A DNA stretch of 5,073 nt from Anaerolineaceae bacterium (GTDB lineage Bacteria; Planctomycetota; Phycisphaerae; FEN-1346; JAACEH01). The notes below the pieces were generated by a model that did not search any database, was not told the DNA's origin, and saw only the letters and a list, made by a program, of their open reading frames with translations. Below, in pieces: positions 1 to 4,680 of the stretch. The translations under genes were made by a program, and so were the position numbers. The stretch is from the NCBI GenBank assembly GCA_011682595.1, contig JAACEH010000156.1:1-5073 (forward strand), written 5' to 3'. Position 1 is the stretch's first letter. Every line of letters begins with the position of its first letter.

Positions 1-703
1 CGGCATTCTCGACGATGTTCATGGCCAGCGACGTCTTGCCGACCGACGGCCGGGCGGCCATGACCACCATCTCGCCCTTCTGCAACCCGCCGAGCAGTTT
101 GTCGAGCTTGTAGAAATTGGTCTTCAGGCCCGTCTGCCCCTCACGGTCAGCCTGCTCGATTTCCTCGAAGGCCGCCTGCACGATGTCCTTGATACCCTCG
201 GCCTTGCCGCTTTCCTTGCGCTCGGTCACGTCGAATATCATCTGCTCGGCGTGGTCGAGAAAATCCTCGGTTGTGCGATCCTCGGCGAAGGCCTCCGAGA
301 TGAGCTGGCCCGTGGTGCTGATAAAGTTCCGCAGCAGGGCCTTGTTGCGGACAATCTTCGCGTAGTGCTCGGCGTTGGCCGCCGAGGGCACGCTCTCGGC
401 AAGCTGGGCCAGGTACTGGCCGCCCCCGACTTCCTCGGCGCCGCCGTGTTCGGAGAGGGCGTCCAGCACGGTCACGAAATCGATGGGCACGTTCTTGTCG
501 TAAAGGGCGATCAGCGTCCGGGCGATGAGTTGGTGCGAGGGAACGTAAAAGTCTTCGGGCTTCACCAGTTGCAGGGCCAGGCCCACCGCATGGCGGTCCA
601 GCATCATCGAACCCAGCACGCTCATCTCGGCTTCGACGCTGTGCGGAGGCACATGCTCCAGCGACGGGGCAGCGGATTGCGGTTGGTTGGTTCTTTTGGC
701 CAT
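1..703 (-). CDS. dnaB: Replicative DNA helicase DnaB, N-terminal part (cut by window edge)
   Basis: DnaB is the hexameric ATP-dependent helicase that unwinds DNA at the replication fork and recruits primase. The first 234 residues are visible, about half of a usual 440-500 residue protein. Residues about 17-120 match the DnaB N-terminal helical domain (PPHSVEAEMSVLGSMM near the start, the usual entry into this domain). A linker follows, and then the RecA-like C-terminal domain begins with TNFYKLDKLLGGLQKGEMVV. The Walker A loop ARPSVGKTS lies at residues 217-225, with the ATP-binding lysine at K223. The start at ATG 701-703 is chosen because MAKRTNQPQ leads directly into the conserved domain; there is only a weak GGA ribosome-binding signal in front. 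The gene follows rplI after a 236-bp spacer that holds a promoter-like sequence, so it may be transcribed partly on its own. No intein is seen before the cut, but the usual intein sites lie at or beyond it. Confidence 0.96.
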   Translation of the reverse strand, partial: MAKRTNQPQSAAPSLEHVPPHSVEAEMSVLGSMMLDRHAVGLALQLVKPEDFYVPSHQLIARTLIALYDKNVPIDFVTVLDALSEHGGAEEVGGGQYLAQLAESVPSAANAEHYAKIVRNKALLRNFISTTGQLISEAFAEDRTTEDFLDHAEQMIFDVTERKESGKAEGIKDIVQAAFEEIEQADREGQTGLKTNFYKLDKLLGGLQKGEMVVMAARPSVGKTSLAMNIVENA

Positions 704-788
704 GGGTCCGTGGCGGTTACCGGTTTGCGTTCGAGATCGCACTGCCCGTCGAGAGCCTCTGGGTCGAACGACAGGATGCGTTCAAAGG

Positions 789-817
789 AATATAGCCCCT
801 CGAGGCCGGCCAGGCAA
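789..817 (-). promoter_or_regulatory. Candidate sigma70-type promoter for dnaB
   Basis: Reading the minus strand, TTGCCT (812-817) is followed after exactly 17 bases by TATATT (789-794). These match the TTGACA and TATAAT consensus at 4 of 6 and 5 of 6 positions. Transcription would start near 782 and give a leader of about 80 bases before the dnaB ATG at 703. The -10 box stands out in otherwise GC-rich DNA. This is a consensus match only, and the sigma preferences of this organism are unknown. Confidence 0.4.
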
Positions 818-841
818 GCAAAACGCGGGAGAATTTCGGAA

Positions 842-863
842 CATGCGTCGCAAGCGACGCATG
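842..863. repeat. Perfect 10-bp inverted repeat with 2-base centre
   Basis: CATGCGTCGC and GCGACGCATG are exact reverse complements separated by AA. The element sits in the rplI-dnaB spacer just upstream of the dnaB promoter candidate. Its right edge runs into TGCCAC (862-867), the same edge motif seen at the three hairpins at 3867-3973. It has no T-run on either side, so it is not a canonical terminator. It could be a REP-like repeat or a protein-binding palindrome. Confidence 0.6.
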
Positions 864-939
864 CCACCCGCCCACCCCGCCGTATGGCCGAGCGCACGTT
901 GTCCAGCGGCGAGCGGACCTCGTCAGTAGCCGCCCGGTC

Positions 940-1389
940 TCAGGCGTCCTCGGGGACGACCCACAGGTCGATGTTGGCCTCGAAGCCGTCGGCCAGCCGC
1001 ACCGGTATCTGGAAGCGGTCCAGAACCCGAATCGGCTCGGCCAGCAGCACCTGCTCCTGGTCGATCTTGTGGCCAAGTTCCTGCAGCGCAGCGGCGATGT
1101 CCTTCTGGGTGACCGACCCGAACAGATGTCCCTGCTCGTTGGCCTGGGCCTTGACGGTCACGCTCGTGCCTTCCAGCACGGCGGCGGCCTCGCCCAGCCG
1201 CTGGCGGTGGGCCTTCTGGTCGGCTTCTCTCTGCCGGCGCAGGTCTTCAACGCGCTTGATGTTGCCCTCGCTGGGCGCCAGGGCCAGGCCCTGGGGGACC
1301 AGGTAGTTGCGGGCATAGCCGTTTTTGACCTCGACGATATCCCCGGCCTTGCCCAGATTTCTAACGTCTTCTGCCAGTAACAGTTTCAC
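940..1389 (-). CDS. rplI: 50S ribosomal protein L9
   Basis: L9 binds 23S rRNA at the base of the L1 stalk and helps maintain reading frame. The 149-residue product has the usual bacterial length. It begins MKLLLAEDVRNLGKAGDIVEVKNGYARNYLVPQG (written here in family order); the L9 signature spans residues 13-34 with G13, V19, G24, N28, L30 and G34. A charged connecting helix covers residues about 42-75 and the C-terminal RNA-binding domain about 78-148, ending WVVPEDA. The start is the GTG at 1387-1389, placed 4 bases after GGAGGAG. The frame stays open upstream through the 37-nt repeat, which would add 22 residues, but those residues are repeat-derived and lie before the ribosome binding site. 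The gene follows rpsR after 148 bp and precedes dnaB, a common bacterial order. Confidence 0.97.
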   Translation of the reverse strand: MKLLLAEDVRNLGKAGDIVEVKNGYARNYLVPQGLALAPSEGNIKRVEDLRRQREADQKAHRQRLGEAAAVLEGTSVTVKAQANEQGHLFGSVTQKDIAAALQELGHKIDQEQVLLAEPIRVLDRFQIPVRLADGFEANIDLWVVPEDA

Positions 1390-1393
1390 GGTT

Positions 1394-1400
1394 CTCCTCC
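1394..1400 (-). promoter_or_regulatory. Ribosome binding site fixing the GTG start of rplI
   Basis: GGAGGAG on the minus strand lies 4 bases (7 from the GGAGG core) before the GTG at 1389. It decides against the longer reading frame that begins in the upstream repeat. Confidence 0.85.
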
Positions 1401-1421
1401 GGATCTTTCGACCGACCGATG

Positions 1422-1458
1422 CTACTCTGCGAAGTAGCGCTTCGCTACGGAGCACGAG
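1422..1458 (-). repeat. 37-nt intergenic hairpin repeat, copy A
   Basis: On the minus strand this copy begins CTCGTGCTCC and ends CGCAGAGTAG. It differs from the copy at 4681-4717 only at element positions 9 (C for A) and 20 (C for T). It lies in the rpsR-rplI space with the same orientation as the genes, so it would be in the mRNA. The predicted fold has a 6-bp stem GCGAAG/CTTCGC (element positions 14-19 and 25-30) with a 5-base loop. The outer CTAC/GTAG stem (7-10 with 34-37) is broken here by the C at position 9. Confidence 0.93.
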
Positions 1459-1486
1459 TGCAGTTCATGTGCACGCATCGCTCCTT

Positions 1487-1513
1487 CCGGGGCTTTAGTT
1501 AGTCAGGCCCCGG
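1487..1513 (-). terminator. GC hairpin downstream of rpsR (weak, no T-run)
   Basis: Seven-base arms CCGGGGC and GCCCCGG flank a 13-base loop, 24 bases after the rpsR stop codon. On the minus strand it is followed by AAGGAGCG, not a run of T, so intrinsic termination is doubtful. It may slow RNA decay or cause partial read-through into rplI. Confidence 0.3.
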
Positions 1514-1537
1514 CCTTGCGCGGTGCGACCGGTCAGG

Positions 1538-1765
1538 TTAACTTACAAACGGCATCAGGGCTATGAACCTCGCTCGCTTTACGGCCCGGCGGGCGCTTCT
1601 CTGGTGGCGGGCGCAGTTGCCGCTGCGCTTCCGCGAAAAAAGTTTGCCCTGGCCGGTCACCAGTTTCTGCAGAGATGACGTGTCCTTGTAGTCGATCTCC
1701 TTCACCTTGTCGCGGCAGAACCGGCACTTGGTCCCCGATTTGTAGACTACCTTCCTCTTGGCCAT
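1538..1765 (-). CDS. rpsR: 30S ribosomal protein S18
   Basis: S18 pairs with S6 on the platform of the 30S subunit. The 75-residue product has the family length and contains the characteristic core DYKDTSSLQKLVTGQGKL and the closing stretch ARFIALMPF. It is a zinc-ribbon (C+) type S18: C14 and C17 (CRFC) with C51 and H54 (NCARH) form a complete four-ligand set, unlike the zinc-free forms of many bacteria. The ATG at 1763-1765 is preceded by AGGAGGT at 1776-1782, 10 bases away. The gene lies between ssb and rplI, the classical rpsF-ssb-rpsR arrangement, which lets S6 and S18 be made together. Confidence 0.97.
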   Translation of the reverse strand: MAKRKVVYKSGTKCRFCRDKVKEIDYKDTSSLQKLVTGQGKLFSRKRSGNCARHQRSARRAVKRARFIALMPFVS

Positions 1766-1858
1766 CTGTCTGACTACCTCCTGTGTCGTCTAACCAAAAA
1801 ACCGAAACGTTCGCCTGGCCATGATTACCTGTCAACCGTCGCCCTCGCCGTGCGGATA

Positions 1859-1895
1859 CTACTCTGCGAAGTAGCTCTTCGCTACGTAGCACGAG
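1859..1895 (-). repeat. 37-nt intergenic hairpin repeat, copy B, touching the ssb stop
   Basis: On the minus strand it begins CTCGTGCTAC directly after the TGA of ssb (1896-1898) and ends CGCAGAGTAG. It differs from the copy at 4681-4717 at one base only (element position 20, A for T). Both the inner GCGAAG/CTTCGC stem and the outer CTAC/GTAG stem are intact. With its gap-free position after the stop codon it forms a hairpin at the start of the ssb-rpsR spacer in the mRNA. Confidence 0.95.
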
Positions 1896-2369
1896 TCAGA
1901 AGGGGATGTTGTCGTCCTGGGTGTCCTGATTGTAGTTGTCGCCGCCCTGCTCCTGCGATGCAGCCGGGCCGCCCGAACGGCTGTTTCCGCCGCCACCCCC
2001 ACCCCCGCCGCCGCCACCCGCACCGCCGCCGGCGCCGCGGTTGGAGTCCAGGAACTGGAAACCTTCCAGGGTCACCTTCAGCTTGGTCCGCCGCTGGCCG
2101 TCCTGGGTTTCCCACTGGTCGAAGGTCAGTCGCCCCTCGACAAACAGTTGCCGCCCCTTGGTAACGTACTTCGACAGTGTCTCGGCCTGCTTGCCCCAGG
2201 CGGTGATGTCCACGAAGCAGGTCTCCTCGCGCTGCTCGCCGCCGGTGGTCCGCGTCCGCCGGTTGACCGCCAGGCCGAAATCGCAGACCGCCATCTGGCT
2301 CGGCGTGTAACGCAACTGCGGGTCGCGGGTCAGATTGCCGATCAGCATGACCTTATTGTAGTTCGCCAT
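1896..2369 (-). CDS. ssb: Single-stranded DNA-binding protein
   Basis: SSB coats single-stranded DNA during replication, recombination and repair and recruits partner enzymes through its C-terminal tip. The 157-residue product has the OB-fold at residues about 3-107, starting NKVMLIGNLTRDPQLRYT, with the conserved FVDITAWGKQAE around W58 and the VEGRL motif at 77-81. A glycine-rich linker follows, including eleven consecutive glycines at 118-128 (bases 1986-2018). It ends in the acidic tip DDNIPF, which matches the standard partner-binding tail DDDIPF with one change. The ATG at 2367-2369 is preceded by AAGGAGG at 2378-2384. It lies between rpsF and rpsR. The gene is flanked by 37-nt repeats in opposite orientation (copy B downstream, copy C upstream). 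Confidence 0.97.
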   Translation of the reverse strand: MANYNKVMLIGNLTRDPQLRYTPSQMAVCDFGLAVNRRTRTTGGEQREETCFVDITAWGKQAETLSKYVTKGRQLFVEGRLTFDQWETQDGQRRTKLKVTLEGFQFLDSNRGAGGGAGGGGGGGGGGGNSRSGGPAASQEQGGDNYNQDTQDDNIPF

Positions 2370-2389
2370 TTCTCGCTCCTCCTTGCCTG

Positions 2390-2411
2390 CTCGTGCTTCG
2401 CAGCGAAGCGC
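2390..2411 (+). repeat. 37-nt repeat, left half-copy (interrupted copy C')
   Basis: CTCGTGCTTCGCAGCGAAG is the first 19 bases of the repeat with changes at element positions 9 (T) and 12 (C), followed by CGC, which matches positions 20-22. The match then stops, and a full copy begins at 2415. The missing remainder of this copy appears to be at 2453-2465. Confidence 0.8.
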
Positions 2412-2414
2412 CGC

Positions 2415-2451
2415 CTCGTGCTTCGTAGCGAAGAGCTACTTCGCAGAGTAG
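2415..2451 (+). repeat. 37-nt intergenic hairpin repeat, copy C (complete, nested)
   Basis: On the plus strand it begins CTCGTGCTTC and ends CGCAGAGTAG. It differs from copy B only at element position 9 (T for A). It lies upstream of the ssb ribosome binding site, antisense to the genes, and sits between two halves of another copy. The inner 6-bp stem is intact and the outer stem loses one pair. Confidence 0.94.
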
Positions 2452-2452
2452 C

Positions 2453-2465
2453 ATTCGCAGAGTAG
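2453..2465 (+). repeat. 37-nt repeat, right half-copy (interrupted copy C')
   Basis: ATTCGCAGAGTAG matches the last 13 bases of the repeat (CTTCGCAGAGTAG) with one change. Together with 2390-2411 it accounts for 35 of the 37 element bases on either side of the complete copy. Confidence 0.75.
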
Positions 2466-2540
2466 CAGGCGTTTGCCGGTGGCACAACTTGATTACTTCG
2501 AAACCGTCGACCCGACAGGGGCCACAAGGTTGCCAGAGCT

Positions 2541-3101
2541 TCAGGCCTCGGTCGTCGGAGCCTCGGGCGCAGGGTCGGCTCCAGCCGCCGGCTCGGACGA
2601 CTCGGCCACTGCCGCTTCCGCTTCTGGCCCGGCCTTCGCTTCAGCCGCCGGCTCGGACGACTCGGCCAGCGCCGCTTCCGTTTCTTCCCCGGCCTTCGTT
2701 TCAGCGGCCGGCGGCGCAGCCTTCTCGGCGGCGGGCTCAGGCGGCTGGGGAGCTTCGCCGATGATGTTCGCCTCGCCTGAGGGAATCCTCTGGCTGAGCA
2801 TCTGCTGCTCGGTCATCCGGTCGCGGCGGATGATCAGCACCCGTAGGATGGTCTCACTGAGCTGCACGTCGCGCTCGATCTGGGCCAGGGCGTCGTTCGG
2901 TGCACGGAAGTAGCTCAGAATGTAGGTGCCCCGGCGGCGGTGCTGAATCTCGTAAGCCAACCGGCGGTCGTCCCACTTGACCAAGCGGATGATTTCTGAG
3001 CCGCGACGTTCCAGGATGCCGACGATCTCTTTGACCGCGGTGTCCCAGTTGGCCGACGCATAGCCGCTGTCCAGCAGAAACAGTGCTTCGTAATTCTTCA
3101 C
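2541..3101 (-). CDS. rpsF: 30S ribosomal protein S6 with repeat-rich acidic tail
   Basis: S6 is a platform protein of the 30S subunit that works as a pair with S18. The 186-residue product starts (GTG) VKNYEALFLLD and carries the S6 fold to about residue 96: VKWDDRRLAYEI at 41-52, RGTYILSYF at 57-65, and RVLIIRRD at 87-94. Most S6 proteins end near 95-140. Here residues about 115-186 are a low-complexity Ala/Glu/Pro tail containing a 20-residue tandem repeat (134-153 and 154-173, 16 of 20 identical), ending PEAPTTEA. The start is the GTG at 3099-3101, 7 bases after AGGAGGAG. A longer frame reaching 3173 would overlap the pth stop and is not needed. The gene follows pth by 68 bp. The acidic tail is probably disordered; its role is unknown. 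Confidence 0.96.
   Translation of the reverse strand: MKNYEALFLLDSGYASANWDTAVKEIVGILERRGSEIIRLVKWDDRRLAYEIQHRRRGTYILSYFRAPNDALAQIERDVQLSETILRVLIIRRDRMTEQQMLSQRIPSGEANIIGEAPQPPEPAAEKAAPPAAETKAGEETEAALAESSEPAAEAKAGPEAEAAVAESSEPAAGADPAPEAPTTEA
2581..2712. repeat. 60-bp tandem duplication inside rpsF
   Basis: Bases 2581-2640 and 2641-2700 align without gaps at 53 of 60 positions. The first dozen bases of a third unit follow (2701-2712, one mismatch). The unit length is a multiple of three, so the reading frame is kept and the S6 tail gains 20 residues per unit. Confidence 0.95.
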
Positions 3102-3108
3102 GACAGTT

Positions 3109-3116
3109 CTCCTCCT
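3109..3116 (-). promoter_or_regulatory. Ribosome binding site fixing the GTG start of rpsF
   Basis: AGGAGGAG on the minus strand ends 7 bases before the GTG at 3101. It supports the 186-residue S6 over longer frames. Confidence 0.85.
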
Positions 3117-3169
3117 CTTCCCATACGGACCGTACGGCAGGCTCAGCGGCCTCAATTTGTCAGGACTGT

Positions 3170-3778
3170 TCACTCGCCCGGCGAGGCGTTGAAACGATTC
3201 ATCGCCTCGTCGATGCCCTTCTCCAACCAGACCATCACCGCCTCGGCCGCGGTCAGGATCATCTTCTCAACATCTTCGATCTCCGCGGGCCGAAATTTCT
3301 TCAGGCAGAAGCTCACCGCATCCTCGCCGCCCAGCGGGCCGATGCCCATCCGCAACCTCGAAAACTCGTCGTCGGCCAGCAGTTCGATGATGCTGCGCAG
3401 CCCGTTGTGTCCGCCGTGGCTGCCGCTGGGGCGAAACCTCAACCGGCCCAGGGGCAGGTTGAAGTCGTCGCAGACCACCAGCACGCTCGACAGGTCCAGC
3501 TTGTAAAATCTCACTGCCTCGGCCACGGCGCGACCCGACAGGTTCATGAACGTCTGCGGCTGGAGCAGCAGGACCTTGTGGCCGGGCCTGCGCCCGCCGT
3601 AGCGGCTTCGGCCCGCGAAGGCGGGGCCGCCCGCTTCGGTCACCAGCGAAGCAAACCGTTCCTTCGTCGAAACCTCGCCCAGCCGGTCGCGTAGCACATC
3701 GACGACGCGAAAACCAAGGTTGTGCCGCGTGGCCTGGTACTGCTTACCCGGGTTTCCGAGTCCAACAACCAGTCGCAT
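3170..3778 (-). CDS. pth: Peptidyl-tRNA hydrolase
   Basis: Pth frees tRNA from peptidyl-tRNA dropped by stalled ribosomes by cutting the ester bond. The 202-residue product is close to the usual 185-200. Visible active-site elements are GLGNPG with N9, the catalytic H19 in RHNLGF, N79 in FMNLSG, D104 in CDDFNLPLG and N125 in GGHNGL. All key residues are present. Compared with the E. coli enzyme as remembered, there is a roughly ten-residue basic, glycine-rich insertion around residues 50-67 (GRSRYGGRRPGH). The start ATG at 3776-3778 gives the canonical MRLVVGLGNPG and is preceded by GGAGGGT at 3784-3790. An upstream in-frame extension of 32 residues has no homology-like content and overlaps the hairpin region. 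The gene lies between rplY and rpsF, as in the common ctc-pth pairing. Confidence 0.97.
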   Translation of the reverse strand: MRLVVGLGNPGKQYQATRHNLGFRVVDVLRDRLGEVSTKERFASLVTEAGGPAFAGRSRYGGRRPGHKVLLLQPQTFMNLSGRAVAEAVRFYKLDLSSVLVVCDDFNLPLGRLRFRPSGSHGGHNGLRSIIELLADDEFSRLRMGIGPLGGEDAVSFCLKKFRPAEIEDVEKMILTAAEAVMVWLEKGIDEAMNRFNASPGE

Positions 3779-3866
3779 CCGCGACCCTCCGCTGCTTCTT
3801 ACTTCGCGGGGCCAGATAACTTCCTTACCGTGTGCCCGCGGCCGGTCCTGTCCGCCGTGGCCGGCC

Positions 3867-3898
3867 GGTGCCATGGTCTGGCCAAAGGCCAGGCCATG
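3867..3898 (+). repeat. GC-rich hairpin 1 of the rplY-pth cluster
   Basis: CATGGTCTGGCC (3872-3883) and GGCCAGGCCATG (3887-3898) pair over 12 positions with one T-G wobble and a 3-base loop. The left edge is GGTGCCA. Read on the plus strand it aligns with the reverse complement of hairpin 2 (GGTGCCAYGGYCTGGC, then GCCAGGCCRTG), so the two are related copies facing each other. No T-run follows on either strand. Confidence 0.75.
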
Positions 3899-3918
3899 AT
3901 GACTCTGCGGTCTCCGAT

Positions 3919-3948
3919 CACGGCCTGGCTACGCCAGGCCGTGGCACC
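3919..3948 (-). repeat. GC-rich hairpin 2 of the rplY-pth cluster
   Basis: CACGGCCTGGC (3919-3929) and GCCAGGCCGTG (3933-3943) are a perfect 11-bp inverted repeat with loop TAC, followed by the edge motif GCACC. On the minus strand it begins GGTGCCACGG, matching hairpin 1 in the opposite direction. Confidence 0.8.
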
Positions 3949-3973
3949 AGCCGGGCAAGCCCCGCCGTGCCAC
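3941..3973. repeat. Hairpin 3 of the rplY-pth cluster, sharing its edge with hairpin 2
   Basis: Outer arms GTGGCAC (3941-3947) and GTGCCAC (3967-3973) are exact reverse complements. Inside them GGGC (3953-3956) and GCCC (3959-3962) close on AA. The left arm overlaps the right foot of hairpin 2, so the two cannot fold fully at the same time. It lies 12 bases after the rplY stop codon on the minus strand and could act as a transcript end-protecting structure. Confidence 0.6.
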
Positions 3974-3985
3974 ACAACCGGCCCC

Positions 3986-4654
3986 TCAGGAGGCCTTGTC
4001 CTGGTCGGTGGCCTGGTCTTCCTCGCCCTTGCCGCGGGCGATGACCTGGGGCTCCTCTTCCGCCTCGGCTGCTTCGCCCGGCGCCTCGTCCTCGGCCGCC
4101 AGGGCTGCACGGGCCACCGCGACAGTCACCACCAGCAGGGTTTTACTGCTGGTGATCTTGATCCCCGGCGGCGGCTTCAGGTCGCTCACATGAACCGAAT
4201 CGCCGACCTCCAGGTCGGTCACCACCAGCGGAATCGATTCCGGAAGATTTCCGGGCAGACACTCGATCGCAACTTCCGTCAGGAGTTGCTCGGTCACGCC
4301 GCCGTGCTGCTCGCCCTTGGCGTGTCCGCGAAGCTCGATCGGCACGGAAACGCGAATGACCTCGTCCATGGCCACACGCAGAAAGTCCACATGGATGATC
4401 GCCGTCCCGAAGGTGTCGTACTGGACCTCGTTTATCAGCACCCGCTGCTTGGCGCCGCCGACCTCGAGGTCTATCATTCGCGTGTGGTGCCGCACCGCGG
4501 CCTCCAGTTCGCGCCCCTCGACGGTCACCGGGGCAGGGGCCTGTTTGTGCCCGTAGACGATGCAGGGCACGCGGCCGGCCTGGCGGATGCGGCGAGCATG
4601 GCGGGTGCCGGAGTCCTCCCGCGGCTGCGCTGCAAGGGTCAGAATTTCCTTCAT
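3986..4654 (-). CDS. rplY: 50S ribosomal protein L25, TL5/general stress protein Ctc type
   Basis: L25 binds 5S rRNA in the 50S central protuberance; long versions are called TL5 or Ctc. The 222-residue product has the N-terminal L25 domain at about 4-92 (RHARRIRQAGRVPCIVYG at 18-35, the HVDFLRV signature at 88-94), and the TL5 beta domain at about 95-182, with SVPIELRGHAKGEQHGG and LEVGDSVHVSDLK. A 40-residue acidic Ala/Glu-rich tail (about 183-222) follows, ending DQATDQDKAS. The ATG at 4652-4654 is chosen because AAAGGAG (4664-4670) lies 9 bases upstream; TTG or GTG codons at 4663 and 4660 would be too close. The neighbours prs and pth are the classical partners of ctc. The gene symbol is also written ctc. 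Confidence 0.95.
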   Translation of the reverse strand: MKEILTLAAQPREDSGTRHARRIRQAGRVPCIVYGHKQAPAPVTVEGRELEAAVRHHTRMIDLEVGGAKQRVLINEVQYDTFGTAIIHVDFLRVAMDEVIRVSVPIELRGHAKGEQHGGVTEQLLTEVAIECLPGNLPESIPLVVTDLEVGDSVHVSDLKPPPGIKITSSKTLLVVTVAVARAALAAEDEAPGEAAEAEEEPQVIARGKGEEDQATDQDKAS

Positions 4655-4663
4655 CTGCACCAA

Positions 4664-4670
4664 CTCCTTT
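4664..4670 (-). promoter_or_regulatory. Ribosome binding site fixing the rplY start
   Basis: AAAGGAG on the minus strand lies 9 bases before the ATG at 4654, and selects it over the in-frame TTG (4663) and GTG (4660). Confidence 0.75.
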
Positions 4671-4680
4671 CAAGGCTCAT

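Noticed and set aside
251..1306. Plus-strand open frame of 351 codons opposite dnaB and rplI
   Set aside because: It overlaps two well-supported genes and their spacer on the other strand, and its Arg/Ser-rich composition is typical of an antisense shadow.
1422..1478. Possible 18-residue leader peptide (ATG at 1476-1478, stop inside repeat copy A) upstream of rplI
   Set aside because: An AAGGAG lies only two bases before the ATG, the distal half is repeat sequence, and nothing in the peptide suggests a regulatory leader; chance is the simpler reading.
1807..1835. Perfect TTGACA (-35 box) on the minus strand upstream of rpsR
   Set aside because: At 17-base spacing the -10 position reads GAACGT, which is not promoter-like, and no better box lies within 16-18 bases.
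1533..1892. Minus-strand frame beginning MLRSEELLRRV over rpsR
   Set aside because: It starts within repeat copy B and then runs out of frame through rpsR; S18 with all zinc ligands is in the other frame.
1986..2018. Poly-glycine run in SSB as a frameshift or sequencing error
   Set aside because: The frame continues into the conserved DDNIPF tip, so the run is a genuine linker of common SSB type.
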